A program made the position numbers and the translations under genes. A stretch of DNA of 64,000 nucleotides from Rugalucina vietnamica (Eukaryota; Mollusca; Bivalvia; Lucinida; Lucinidae), in the NCBI GenBank assembly GCA_964017185.1, contig OZ024884.1, forward strand, positions 13,369,548 to 13,433,547. Reading direction: 5' to 3'. A model generated the notes under the pieces. The model was given only the letters and a program-made list of their open reading frames with translations. It did no database searches and was not told the DNA's origin. Shown here one piece after another: positions 24,401 through 33,174 of this stretch (position 1 is the first letter of the stretch; every line of letters starts with the position of its first letter).

Positions 24401-27400
24401 ATTTGCAGAACAATTTTATTGTGTGGTAGTGAGAATTACATCAATAATTCACTTACAAAGATTGAAATTTACTGCTTAAGTAAGTTCCAAAATGGGCAAA
24501 TAAACAGAATTTCGAATCTATCAGTTCAATTCATCTAAACAAATTAATGTCTAGTGTGTCCCCTATTAGCCTGCACCATCGCTAAACGGCGCTGTCGCAT
24601 GGATAGGATGTGATTTCCTATTACATTTTGTGGAATGTTAACCACTCAGCAACCAACACTTGCTCTAACTGGCGACGGGTTTGAGGATTTGCAGGAATTA
24701 CAAAACACTTTTAAGGGCTAAAACTGAGTCTTTGTACGAGTAAACGGACGGACGGACAGACAGGCTGACAGTGGAAACGAATTTCACTTTATGACAAAAT
24801 GGTTGCCTTTCAAACTTAAACTCGAATGATACCAAATGGTTGTGTTTAAGCAAGAAAAAATGGCACAATTAAGACTTCCTTTTTGCATTGACTTTAAACG
24901 TACCTGCGTAAAAGACGTAACCCCCTCAACTAAACCGATCGCTCCAGCCATTTTATCAACAGATAGACGAATCATTTTTATTGACTTCGATATGATACAT
25001 AACCAGGATTCCAATAAAAGTTTCAGAATGAGAAAAAGCTACATACCACAAGGAGCACGTGCAGAAAACATGTTTTTCATGATTTACTTATTGCACGATT
25101 CCGAGAGAAAATTTGCGTGAAATAACCTAGTAGGTGTGTGTAAATGCTTAAGAGACAAGCGTGTGCTAAATTTCAAAGTCAAATCTTTGACGAAAGTGAA
25201 GTTATTCAAATTTTAAAAGTAGTGCGTTGGCATTTTTGCCAAGTGTATAATGAATTTCTGCTATAATAGTAAAGAACATGACAAATGTTCTATCAAATGG
25301 TCACATGACATAAACCATTAGACAATGAGTTTTTTCCCTGGGCGAGACCAGTATTAGGAGATTGTTTGTTCCGGGTAGCGGTGAGGGCTGCAACATATTA
25401 TTGCCTGCGGGCTTGGCAAACGTTAATAACAATACTTGATTTTGTTTTCGTCTGGAAGTTTCTATAATGTGCTCATAACTTCTTAATTTTGTAATAATCA
25501 TAAAAATTTTTACTTAACTTCTGGACTCTATAAATTCTGGAAACAAAATAATAACATAAAGTGAAACAAATATTAATCAAGTATACTCCCCTTTGATTAT
25601 ACATATACAAGAAAAGGATTTGTGCAGAAAGCTAATATTATTAAAAATGTACAAGTAGGCAATGATCAGGAAAAGGCGCAATCAGATAGAACATTCCCAC
25701 TCCAAAAACCGAGGTGGGCAAAACCCAAAATGACAATTACATGTAGGAACTTATACTTAGAAAACATATCGTAAGCAGAGTGAGCAGCTATCACCCAGTA
25801 GGCGGCCACTCAGTTACCCGAACTTGATGTATACTATGTAAAACGTACATAAGGTTCAAACAGCTCAAAATTCGACTTCAAAACATAAGACAAATAGAAC
25901 CAAAGCAGAAGTATCGCATTTGAACGATCAGTTTTATAAAACTACTGGGGCTTAAACCGCGTTTACAGGGCCCTAACCTCACCTCCATCTTCTGTAGTGG
26001 TTCATAACATTTAGTTAGTTATTCGGTCCTCGTGGTGAATCTTTAGCTAGTAAATGAATCATATATATTCACAATATTTCCTCACAATAAGGAAATGTGT
26101 AAACATTTTTTGAAAAATGTTGTAGTTTTTGACCAAAACAGTTGGTTGGTACTAAGAGCTTCTTGAGTTAATGTAAGTGTTCAGGGTCAATGTCATTTCT
26201 TGACCTTGTTCAAATGACACTTACATGTTAAAATAAAACTTAATCATCTCAAACACCACTTGGAAAATCGAATCTAAATTGTATGTGGAGCGTCCTATGA
26301 AACGAGAAGAAATCAGAACGAAATGATATAGGTCAAATGACCAAGATAGTCGCCATGCCCGTTTGTGCTAGAACTATAAAATACATCTCTGGAACCGGTG
26401 AACCGGATCATCGAAACTTGGTATGTAGGATCGGGGTTTCTGATCCTATTATATATAAACCATGGGCTTTGTTTGACCTTAACCTATACTACAGCAAAGT
26501 CAAATTTAATAACAAAGCTTTTTCAATAGAGAAAAATGTAAACAATCATTTTTTTTTTCAGAAAATGTGGTAACGTTTGTTGAAAATTTGGTAGATACTT
26601 TCAGTTTAATACTGAGTTAATTAAGTTATATGAGTTATTAAGTTTAAGCTCATCTTTGCCAAAGATCATTTTCCAAGGACCATATCTCAAGTGAGCGTTC
26701 TCAGGACCATTGGTGCTCTGATTAATGTTTATCTCAATATGTGATGATTTACTTTTTCCTAGTTTTGAATCTAGCACATCATTAATCAAGCATGAAAACC
26801 AACAAAGTATATTAAAGACGGGTTGCGTTTTGTGATTGGTTTTGGCTATTTCTAGGAAGCAGAGTTCCTTAGCCTGACGTCTTTCTCCTGTAGGTATTTG
26901 AGCAGTTGACATTTTCTAGCATGTGCAATAAACCTGACCATCAGGGATCAATATAGTATTTTATTTATCTTATTTATCTTTTGCGGGGGGGGGGGGGGGG
27001 GCCGGTGTATTCAGAGTCATTGGCAGGTCACCACGTTTTATAGTGTCCCCCCCCCCTTATCATTGATCAGCTATTAAACCTCAATGAATAGGAATGCATG
27101 CCTCAAAACCGTGGAAATTATACATGTATCAGCCCTAGTAGCCTGAACAAGACCAACGTTTAGATAGGAAAGTGACTTTTGTAACTACATGTAGTACATT
27201 TGTATATGCAACATGTGCGATGCTTTATTTCTATCTTTAGATTATGGGAATACCAACAACCCGAAATGACACAATGTGACAGCTGTGAAAGAGAGCCGCT
27301 GCTACACTGCATGGTGTCACATCAACAGTAACGCTTGCGAACACATATTTTTAAATAATAAAATGTATGTGTTTTTCTGATGCTATTTCTAGGTTGTGGA

Positions 27401-30400
27401 AATCCCACCAACTCGACGGGATACATTGTCGCAGTTGGTCAGGGAGCAGCCGCTACACTCGAGGGTGCCACAGCTACAGTGGCATGTGCAACCGGTTATA
27501 CGGGCACGCCCGCCAACGTGACATGTGAGGCCAGCTTTACATGGACCACCCCATCTGGCTGTAGCTTGAGTAACGCAGGTGGCGTAGGTAAGCTGCGTAC
27601 AAATCTTGCAGTACATACTAGTATTTGTTACAGAAAGATTCAACTTCAGCTACAGCTTGCTCTAGAATAATGACATTGTTCCTTCAGTAAAATTTATATA
27701 ATAACAAATTCATTCTAGCAAAGGTTATTTTCCCCTTATAGTTTTGTTTTCATATTTTTCTTCGTTGCAAATGTTCATGATAATGCAATATGAGATTTTT
27801 ATATTGAGAGGTTGCATGGGCCTTTAACCTACAAGATTATTCGCCCTTGATCCGCCATCACACCAGGCAGGTTTCTGTGCACAATTTTAATTATTTTGCC
27901 ACCATAATTCTCAACATTTAATAAATAAATGTACTTGAGAATTTACATGTATGATACATTTTCATTGTGCATATGAAAATCAAATAATCGAGTTTTTGTT
28001 ATAAATTTCTTTAAGAGAAGGAAGGTATTTTGGCTCAAAGTTCATTAAACGTGTTGAAAATAATTAGCCTCTGTGTCTCCATCAAAAAAGATAACACATG
28101 GTGTGTAATGTCATCTGCAACCTCTCTATTAGGTTCACCGCCCTCCAAACTATTTTTAGTTTTTAAAGGTATTTCATTTCGGGTTGTGGGATATAATACT
28201 GCAAGCGATTGACCCAAAGTATGAACATAGCTACCACAGTAAGCTGCGTACGGTTAGCAATAATTGAATATCTATTGACCGTCTTCGGCTCCATGTTGCC
28301 AAGTCTAAAGGGTCACTGACGAGACTTCAATAGTCGAAACCGCGGTATGGCCCATCACCTTTCTCATTAATGTGTTCACTGCTCTTAAAGGATCTCAGTT
28401 TTATTTTTTATTTATTATTTATTATTTATCATATGCAGTGCTCCAGCTAGGATTTGAAAAGGGCAGGGCGGACTTATGCTGAAAAAGGCACTGTCCGCGC
28501 GCAGCAGTTAGCAAAAAGGGCACTTTTAGACCACGGCACTTCTTTAAAATAGCTTAAATTCCAAAAGCTTATAATCAACTTATTAGTTGTACTATAAATG
28601 ACTAATCCAACTATTCTTTACCGAGAAAATACTATTTGTTTCTTCTTTCTTTCTTTGTGTGTGCTGCAGGGTGTATTTTATCTTGATTATTGGACATTTG
28701 AATGGAAATATACCAAAAACCTTACAGTAGCCCTTGTCTTTAACTGTCTGCTGATAAACCTGACATTTCAAGAAGCCAGTCTACTCAAACATTTTTTAGT
28801 TGTGACAATTTTAGTTGTTTCTTTATTTCTTTTCATAAATGATTTCTCCAATTAAACCTGATATATTTAAGGATGTTCGCTGCCAATGAAAAAGTATTCA
28901 AACTTTTTTTCTAACCACTCTTTTTTGATTCCAAAATACAACACAAGACATTTGAAAACAAAATAAATATAGGGTAGTGTGCATTTTTGCAAGCTACATG
29001 CCTCTGAATGAGACCTCGGAGCACTATGTTTTAGATTTGGTAAAATTTATTTAATTTATAATTCTTTGAAACATACCTGTCTTGAACAAAAATGCACCTA
29101 GAATGCTTTCAAAAGTCATAATATTTACGTAGCGCTGACAATTTTGGACCAAAAGCATAGAAAAATTTGCAATTTTGAGTGGATGACAAAATTTTACGAT
29201 TCCTTGTCTAACCCTACCCCCATACTTGAAAAGTCGGAAAAAATCAATATTTTGAAATGTACCAAACACATATTTGTTGATTCAAACTTTTTCTTGTATT
29301 TTCACACAACATAGGACCTTGTAATATTGTTCGAATAAAAGAAAGAAAGCATGTAAGAGAGAACCAACAACTTGAAAATCGCCATTTTCGGCCTTTTTTC
29401 GTCTGTTTTGTTTCTAAAAGCCAATTTCATAAAACCACCTTAAATTGTAAAACCAGCACACCAAAGACACAAAGAATGACTTAGAAGACCATGTACACAT
29501 ACACTGCTGCTAAAATAAACATCGAACTAGTGCAATTAATTTGAAGATGTGTAATATTCAAGTTTAATCTACCCTACCCCCTAAATTTTACTGACAACTA
29601 AAATTTTCTGAAAAGTTGCAGAAAATGGGGTGAAAAAATGAAGTTTCTTAGATTGACAATTTTCATGGCTCATTTGATGCATATCATCAATATGTATCCA
29701 AATATAAAATATTAGGAAAATATCTGCAACCGTTTACGAGATATTCAAGAAAAGAAAAACCGGAAGTTCCGAAATGTCAAATGTTAGCAGCGAACATCCT
29801 TAATTCACAGTTCACTGGAAGTGGTGTCACCTGAGGCAATTATAATCAAAAATGTGTCAAAATAATTTTGAGTAATTATTGACAACAAACAAAGGATTAA
29901 GGAAGTCAACCATGCAATAATCACACTGCAACTGGAGCTGCACTTTTGGTTGCTCCAGCCTCAATCTTAAAAAAACTGTAACTTTCTTATTTTTTGTCCG
30001 ATTTTAATGATCTTTTTACCAAAATAAAGGGCAGGGTGCAAACTGCATAAAAAAAGGCACAACAAAAGGTGCTGGAAAAGGGCAACAGGGCGATGCGCCC
30101 TGCTAAATTATTCTAGCTGAAGCACTGTAATTTTATTATGATATCATAGTTTAACCATTCTTGAATATTTTGTTCAATAGTGTAATTTAATCAGCTGTCG
30201 TTTCGCCATACAATAGCCAAACTTCGGATGTAGTGAATTTTGAATAATCATTTTTCATTGTTGAGCTATTTTGGGGTGTCCCTAAACAGCGGAAAATACC
30301 GTCCTTGGATACTGGCTAACATCGTATTTTTACTGCACTTGCATGTGACCTGTAGCGTTCTCTTATCTGCTGAATGAGTCCACTAAGAGTTGTGAAGCAT

Positions 30401-30758
30401 ATAACATTCATCGTGTGTTTAAGTTGTTTTTGCACAAATAACACATGTATTAAATCACGTGCCCGCTACAAGTGCGGTTTTGTGAAATCCGCGGTTTTGT
30501 GAAATCCACGAGAAACATCCAAAAGTTCTGATACCATGGAAACGAAGCCGGTGATCCCCTATTTTTATTTCGATTTTAGACCAATGATACAATTATCTTG
30601 AAGCAGGCGAAGTTTCATGAAAATCATGTGCAGGAAGCAATAAGTAATGTTTCCATTAAAATCAAACATTTTTTATTTCTTTTTCAGGGGCTGGCATGAT
30701 TCGACAACAGTTCAGTCTCATTGTTCTGATCGGCGCGCTCTTCCGTGCATTAATGTGA
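9364..30758 (+). CDS. Five-exon gene: secreted EB/EGF-like plus sushi protein, probably GPI-anchored
   Basis: The exons are 9364-9424, 10247-10399, 11816-11968, 27393-27587 and 30688-30758. Each intron starts GT, ends AG and splits a codon after its first base (phase 1), the usual arrangement for shuffled extracellular modules. The joined frame is 633 nt, giving 210 residues. Residues 1-20 are a signal peptide, 22-71 and 73-122 are six-cysteine EB/EGF-like repeats, 124-187 is a sushi/CCP domain with four cysteines and a Trp before the last Cys, and 189-210 is a short linker followed by a hydrophobic tail. Small residues before that tail suggest GPI anchoring at the cell surface. Sushi domains commonly bind complement-like or other immune ligands, but no partner can be named. 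No orthologue is recognised. Exon boundaries are read by eye, and alternative exons inside intron 3 (15.4 kb) cannot be excluded. Confidence 0.72.
9449..9704. mobile_element. MITE family A, copy 7, in intron 1
   Basis: Starts 'ATTACGAAAGCATGCCCATG' and ends 'TGGACATGTTTTCCTGATG'. It begins only 24 bp after the donor of exon 1. The hairpin is partly eroded. Confidence 0.75.
9862..10072. repeat. Imperfect foldback element in intron 1
   Basis: The left arm includes 'GTCTTGAAATAAGGTCTTTC' and 'CAAGAAACAATACTC'. The right arm carries the complements 'GAACCTTATTTCAAGATG' and 'GAGTATTGTTTCTTGATG', with 'GGCCTTTATCAAG' and 'TGAAGGCCAAAAGG' at the outer ends. The arms are about 85 bp around a spacer of about 25 bp. 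It is a MITE-like foldback with no coding capacity. Confidence 0.75.
10247..10399 (+). CDS. Exon 2: first six-cysteine EB/EGF-like repeat
   Basis: Acceptor TTTTCAG, donor A|GTATGT. The 153-nt exon encodes AALDAACTNGDVDCDAVNHE and onward through 'CSTDGTPVCICDGDGGY' to 'ASCFL'. The spacing C..C..C..CxC..C with a GY before the last cysteine resembles EB/EGF-like modules. It has exactly the same length and phase as exon 3, so the two are tandem duplicates at the exon level. Confidence 0.72.
   Translation: MLLLMLLVLMATLIVMPLITKNVPQMAPLSAFVMEMVDTREAQLLRLPVS
10434..10677. mobile_element. MITE family B, copy 4, in intron 2
   Basis: Reverse-oriented copy beginning 'ATGAGCCTGTGCGTGAC' and ending 'CATGAGACGGCTCATA'. 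The central palindrome 'CTGATCAGCTTCGCGGTTAC' is complete. It starts 35 bp after the exon 2 donor. Confidence 0.8.
10748..11521. mobile_element. Non-autonomous element with internal foldback in intron 2
   Basis: 'TTATAATTCCAACTTT' at about 10754 recurs inverted at about 11345-11360. The right end continues into a near-perfect foldback at 11358-11521: arms of about 70 bp, both containing 'CGATGTGTAAACTCAGGCG' or its complement, around a loop that itself carries the small hairpin AAAGCCCTTCGGGCTTT. The left half has CATTCTGATTGG and a cluster of ACGT-containing sites (10860-10925). It has no coding capacity. Confidence 0.65.
11816..11968 (+). CDS. Exon 3: second six-cysteine EB/EGF-like repeat
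   Basis: Acceptor TTTTATAG, donor G|GTGAGT. The 153 nt encode VNLGQTCTADAHDECKLGDG, then 'AICSAGTTQCDCDQANKYV' and 'AGTCKKG'. It has six cysteines with the same order and spacing class as exon 2, including the CxC pair. Together the two repeats form the N-terminal half of the mature protein. Confidence 0.72.
12640..14720. repeat. Tandem array of about 188-bp units (about 11 copies)
   Basis: The phrase 'GCAATCATTTGATACCAATT' recurs at about 12714, 12903, 13091, 13279, 13467, 13656, 13845, 14033, 14203, 14389 and 14575. Each copy is followed by 'TTTCAGCTCTCTA', 'CTTTTGGTTGCTGAGATAT', 'GGTATACCCC' and 'AACAAGAAAGTCAG'. Units differ by scattered substitutions and small deletions, so the array is old. 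The unit is about nucleosome-repeat sized. Confidence 0.9.
15383..15850. repeat. Three tandem copies of a subterminal repeat of about 175 bp
   Basis: 'TTTTGCACTCATATGACTTT' at about 15385, 15555 and 15733 is each time followed by 'CAGACTTGG' or 'CAGTCTTGG' and 'CA..TGTCAAGGAAT'. The last copy is the one mirrored at 12283-12430, marking these as repeated ends of the composite element. Confidence 0.75.
16590..16700 (+). repeat. tRNA-like sequence with Pol III boxes (SINE head or tRNA relic)
   Basis: Contains an A-box-like 'TGGCTCAGTGGTTAGAGC' and a B box 'GGTTCGAATCCC', followed by a T8 run at about 16699 that could terminate Pol III. The middle holds a short internal duplication ('GCCCCGCTGGTCCGGGTTCT' and 'GCCCCGGCGGTCAGGGTTCG'). 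The acceptor stem does not pair, so it is not a functional tRNA gene. Confidence 0.55.
16742..16955 (+). mobile_element. tRNA-derived SINE
   Basis: The tRNA-like head has the B box GGTTCGATCCCC (about 16793). It is followed by the conserved SINE-body motif 'TTGTGTCCTTGAGCAAGACT' and a tail 'GACTGGGGCGTTAAGCC' ending in CAAA-type short repeats. A second member lies at about 60400-60560 on the other strand. Confidence 0.7.
17380..18375. repeat. Tandem repeat of 145-178-bp units (about six copies)
   Basis: 'AGAGTGGCCACAACAC' or a variant recurs at about 17529, 17673, 17838, 18000, 18160 and 18338. Each is accompanied by 'CTCAAGGGCAGATAACTCC', 'GAAATTCGAACTCATCCGAG' and 'CAAGAATGAAGAAGATCCA'. 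The units vary in length and have no coding meaning. Confidence 0.85.
18510..18625. repeat. (GGAC)n tract and inverted end of the GCTCACCTGAGC repeat
   Basis: GGAC/GCAC tetramers at 18520-18577 are followed by 'ACTATAAGCTCACCTATAC'. The complement of this block recurs at 19512-19600 ('GAAGGCTCACATGTGAGC', 'TTATAGTATACCCATGCTCC', then GTCC tetramers), so the segment 18626-19511 is flanked by inverted copies. Confidence 0.65.
19510..20896. repeat. Multi-copy 'CCAAGATGGCCGCCATG' repeat, three tandem units
   Basis: Starts with 'GCTCACCTGAGC' and GTCC tetramers. Units of about 465-510 bp carry 'CATGACCAAGATG.CCGCCATGCCCATATATGG'-type blocks at about 19698, 20208 and 20672, with 'TCTTCTCC', 'TTGGCATGAAGCAT' and 'GACCTTGACCTATTTTACG'. 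The third unit is split by the LINE at 20897-23744 and resumes at 23745-23940, ending 'CTCAGGTGAGCG'. Relatives lie at 26100-26715 and 38600-39020. Confidence 0.7.
21169..22038 (-). pseudogene. LINE ORF2 C-terminal region
   Basis: A 289-codon open frame. 'LDKIQNEAGRTAIGATKLIS', 'DYLSSLVPPPVGATSRYNLR' and 'SFLPSTVRAWNSLSNNVKEC' are characteristic of the tail after the RT in CR1/Jockey-type ORF2 proteins. 'CRCGSIENNQHFFFHCRFY' near the end is the Cys/His-rich C-terminal motif seen in such elements. The N-terminal part of this frame belongs to the pre-RT linker, so the frame crosses the deletion. Confidence 0.75.
22154..22402 (-). pseudogene. LINE ORF2 linker between endonuclease and RT
   Basis: Encodes 'PPWINSSIKALIRKRKRAYK', the W(I/L)...RKRxRxYKKA motif typical of the segment just upstream of the RT in non-LTR elements. 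It stops shortly before the linker resumes in another frame toward 22038, so a frame disruption lies here. Confidence 0.7.
22409..23100 (-). pseudogene. LINE endonuclease (AP-type) domain
   Basis: Read on the minus strand from about 23100 downward: 'VHYNVQSILNKLDIL', 'FTETWLSPHIDTG', 'GGVILYVKETLRYKRR', 'GLFYRPPDSP', 'DVIITGDFNLNMINPN' and 'SSLIDILLVTNKDHL'. These match, in order, the catalytic N, ETW, YRPP, GDFN and SLID motifs of the exonuclease-endonuclease-phosphatase fold. The catalytic residues seen are intact. Confidence 0.75.
23150..23503 (-). pseudogene. LINE ORF2 N-terminal leader with 2A-like motif
   Basis: A 117-codon frame. Residues 67-90 are strongly hydrophobic and are followed at 91-100 by SGDIHPNPGP (bases 23204-23233). 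This fits the D(V/I)xxNPGP pattern of 2A-type sequences, which in some non-LTR elements cause ribosome skipping near the N-terminus of ORF2. Here the usual Glu is His, so activity is uncertain. The endonuclease begins soon after, in a different frame. Confidence 0.6.
23952..25640. other. Unannotated intronic stretch
   Basis: Part of intron 3 of the five-exon gene. I see no recognisable domain or repeat family. A 94-codon frame at 24836-25120 has no recognisable features. Confidence 0.4.
25643..26062 (+). repeat. Interspersed family C, copy 1 (near full length)
   Basis: Starts 'AATGTACAAGTAGGCAATGA' and ends 'GGTCCTCGTGGTGAATC..TAGCTAG'. In between are 'CCCACTCCAAAAACCGAGG', 'GAACGATCAGT' and 'GTGGTTCATAACATTTAGTT'. 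The family is about 420 bp and occurs at least six times here in both orientations. It may be a SINE or an unclassified MITE. I see no clear tRNA head and no terminal inverted repeats. Confidence 0.7.
26100..26715. repeat. Relative of the GGCCGCC repeat family
   Basis: Has 'CAAATGACCAAGATAGTCGC', 'ATGCCCGTTTG', 'TGACCTTAACCTA' and the end 'CAAGTGAGCGTTCTCAGGAC'. It parallels 19510-23940 and 38600-39020. Confidence 0.6.
26983..27001. repeat. Poly(G) run
   Basis: About 19 G, with a matching C-rich run at 27047-27056. Confidence 0.9.
27239..27350 (+). pseudogene. Relict duplicate of the sushi exon
   Basis: 'ATTATGGGAATACCAACAAC' to 'CAGTAACGCTTGCGAACAC' aligns with the first part of exon 4 ('GTTGTGGAAATCCCACCAAC' to 'CTACAGTGGCATGTGCAACC'). 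Shared words include 'GCCGCT.CTACACT' and 'GGTGTCACA/GGTGCCACA'. The reading frame is lost, and it sits only about 40 bp before the intact exon. It is a decayed tandem exon copy of the host gene. Confidence 0.6.
27393..27587 (+). CDS. Exon 4: sushi (CCP) domain
   Basis: Acceptor TATTTCTAG, donor G|GTAAGC. It encodes CGNPTNSTGYIVAVGQGA, 'TATVACATGYTGTPANVTCE' and 'ASFTWTTPSGCSLSNAGGV'. The pattern C-x(n)-C-x-x-GY...C...W..P.C, with four cysteines, is that of a sushi domain at the usual length of about 60 residues. Phase 1 at both ends makes it a shufflable module. Overall base composition is richer in GC than its flanks. Confidence 0.75.
28436..30127. mobile_element. Element with CAGTGCTCCAGCTAG terminal inverted repeats (hAT-like), in intron 4
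   Basis: Left end 'CAGTGCTCCAGCTAGGATTT', right end the complement of 'CAGTGCTTCAGCTAGAATAA'. Next to both ends is a palindromic-type block ('GGGCAGGGCGGA' and 'GGGCGATGCGCCC'). CAGTG termini are typical of hAT elements. I do not see an 8-bp target duplication or a transposase, so the class is tentative. A second element is nested inside. Confidence 0.65.
28868..29803. mobile_element. Nested element with AAGGATGTTCGCTGC inverted ends
   Basis: 'TTAAGGATGTTCGCTGCC' at the left and 'GCAGCGAACATCCTTAA' at the right are inverted copies. The outer TTAA at both ends could be a piggyBac-type target duplication. There is no transposase frame. It is inserted in the hAT-like element at 28436-30127, so it is the younger of the two. 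Confidence 0.65.
30688..30758 (+). CDS. Exon 5: C-terminal hydrophobic tail (GPI-anchor type signal)
   Basis: Acceptor TTTTTCAG in phase 1. It encodes AGMIRQQFSLIVLIGALFRA followed by LM and TGA. Small residues (SNAGGVGAG across the splice) are followed by a short polar spacer and a hydrophobic run to the very C-terminus, with no cytoplasmic tail. This is the layout of a GPI-attachment signal. A single-pass membrane anchor is the alternative. Confidence 0.65.
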
Positions 30759-30763
30759 ATAAA
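30758..30763 (+). promoter_or_regulatory. Candidate polyadenylation signal overlapping the stop codon
   Basis: TGAATAAA: the AATAAA hexamer begins with the last base of the stop codon of the five-exon gene. If used, the 3' UTR would be only a few tens of bases. Inferred from sequence only. Confidence 0.4.
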
Positions 30764-30897
30764 GACAATAATATTGTATCTCCTTGCCGAAGTACCTCTG
30801 ACATGTATGGTACTTACTTAAGTATGACTACAAGTACTTCATAGGCTTTTGGTATGACAGAGGTAAATTGGTAGGTTGAAAGAGGTACAATGTACAA

Positions 30898-31132
30898 TGA
30901 TCCATGTTATGGGAAAACCAACAACGTGGTTTCCGAACAGGTCCGACACAAACAGAGCTGAACAAGCACAGAAGATTGTTAGAGGCTGCAAATTTTGGTT
31001 TTAGACAGTGGATGAAGTGTACTATCCGTGTAGCGAAAACAAAGACGCTGATCACTTTCACAGTTACTGCTAAATTGACCTGCGTCATTGGTTTTGCATA
31101 TGCAGATTATTGGTTTTCTCATAAGGTGGCTC
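30898..31132. mobile_element. MITE family B, copy 5
   Basis: Reverse-oriented, 'CATGTTATGGGAAAACCAAC' to 'GGTTTTCTCATAAGGTGGCT'. The central palindrome is weakened. It lies 140 bp after the stop of the five-exon gene. Confidence 0.7.
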
Positions 31133-31369
31133 CAATATTGTCATTACATCATAAATGAAAATACAACACCGAAAAACAACGAAAACACATTTTAGCATCC
31201 TATAAATATATTACTCAGACATGGCTTGCTAGACAACTATTTAATATTTTTTACGACGTGCAAACGTGCTCATGAAAGCTTGTTTTTGATAAAAGAAGTT
31301 AAAAGATGTGAGATATGTTCAAATAACATCTACATTAAATTGGATAGAATGTTTACCAGTAATATCAAG

Positions 31370-31601
31370 AGCCGCATCAAGAGAAAACAAACATTTTGCA
31401 TATGCAAAAACAAATTCGCAGATCAGTTTCTCAGTAACTGTGAAGCTGATCAGTGCCTTTGTTTTCGCTACAGGGATAGTACAATTCTTCTACTTTCTAA
31501 ATCCGATATATCCAGCCTTAAGCTGTCTTCTGTCGCTGTACAGTCCGGTTTGTGTCGGATCTGGTCGATAACCACATTTTGGTTTTCTCAAGAGCGCCTC
31601 A
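31370..31601. mobile_element. MITE family B, copy 6
   Basis: 'GAGCCGCATCAAGAGAAAAC' to 'GGTTTTCTCAAGAGCGCCTC', with 'CGCTACAGGGATAGTACAAT' inside. It is opposite in orientation to copy 5, about 240 bp away. Confidence 0.7.
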
Positions 31602-33170
31602 ATTATAGACTTTTAACTATTCAACATTCTGGATTTTTCCTGGTACTTTTTATACATTATGTATTGATGATCTGCTATGACTGTAAAACGAGCGGACAAG
31701 TTACTGTATCTGCTTTCTGAAAAGATGGTTTGAGACCTGGTGTTGCAAATGTATTTTAAAAATTTATGACCACACATGTTTACTACACAAAAGAGTGTTT
31801 TAAGTAAATTGACCGAATTTTGAACAGAATATCCTTTCAAATAAATGTCATCTCAAACCGCTTTTCCTGTTGTCATTGTACTCTGCAAATGTATTGAATC
31901 TTAAAGAAGCTTATTAAAGGCTAGCCTGGCATTCAGGCCATGTATTTAGGTATTTGTACCAGATAGTCTTCTTACTGAAAGGTACATGACCAATGAAGGG
32001 CTTTTACCATGTTACTTTATTACTTCCCCATAAGCTGAAATCTGACTTTGATGGTAAATAGTTGCATTCTAAATTTCATGAACGTTTCATTACTTTTAAT
32101 TGTTTGTCAAGTGATATTGCTTTATTTAGAGGACTGATACCAGTGCAATTAAAGAAATGTATTTTTAAACTATCACCTGTTTTCAACTTTGTTTGAATCC
32201 TTTGTAGGTTAAAAATATCGGCAGGAAATCCTTTCTAATGCATGTACGTGTACTAAATTGGCTAAGCGGCCACATCAATGCTGATTTATGCATATATTGA
32301 AAGAGCAGGTTTTCTGGTGACATTTCTTGTCTGATCGTACAGTATTGTCCGTTGTACAATTGGCCGAGCAGAAGGAAACCTTCTTTTTGTCACATTGCAG
32401 TTATTCTTTTAAACGTAGTATGGTAAACGAGTTCACTCTAGGCCCAAAGCACTTGGTTGTGTATAATGGCAATTATCACACACTTAGACCCAAATTTCGA
32501 GCGATAACATCAAGTCCGCCCTCTGGTTATCATGCATTTTGAATGGACAAAGGTTATCACGCCCGCATGCAACGTTGTCATGCGACGAAATACATGACGT
32601 CAAGAAATACGTGACGTTTTATGGCGCCGTTTTCTTATTTCTACACAGAACTCGACACTTTTTCGCATTTCTATATAAATTCGTTGAATAGAAGATTTTT
32701 AACATGTTATAAACAGATTACAGTATGGGCATTTTGGTAATCGCCCTTAATATCAATCCGCAACCATTATCAGCCCTGGAGCTTAAGTTCTCGGGCTTGA
32801 TAATGGAGTCTTGGGTTGATACTGCGGGCGATAACAAAAATTGTCCATGTGATTATCTCTGATTATTATGTACGCCTGTATTCGAATGCTTATAGGAAAA
32901 AGAAAGACAACTTTAATGAAATGGTTAACAGAAAAGGTCAATGTTAATTATGTCCTAAAACGTTAAATAAGAATTGCAAAATACAACTTATATGAGCCAA
33001 TTAGCTATTTGGAAAAAAAATTGTCAAATATGAGTACTATATTATACCATAATACAGTTAGGCAGCAGCATGTAACTGGTTGATGTAATAAAATCTTAAA
33101 TACGTTATAACAGTTTTGTTTTCCCAGTTCATATTATTGTCTGGGGCAATTAGTCATAAATAAACCAAAT
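31602..33170. other. Unannotated stretch with one foldback
   Basis: No gene seen. At about 32727-32850 is an imperfect foldback: 'TAATCGCCCTTAATATCAAT', 'CATTATCAGCCC', a short loop, then 'GGGCTTGATAATGG' and 'TGCGGGCGATAACAAAAAT'. ACGTCA-type sites at 32590-32620 resemble those near 10860-10925. Confidence 0.45.
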
Positions 33171-33174
33171 TATT

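Noticed and set aside
24836-25120. 94-codon ATG frame
   Set aside because: No signal, domain or splice context. It lies in intron 3, and a frame this long occurs by chance.
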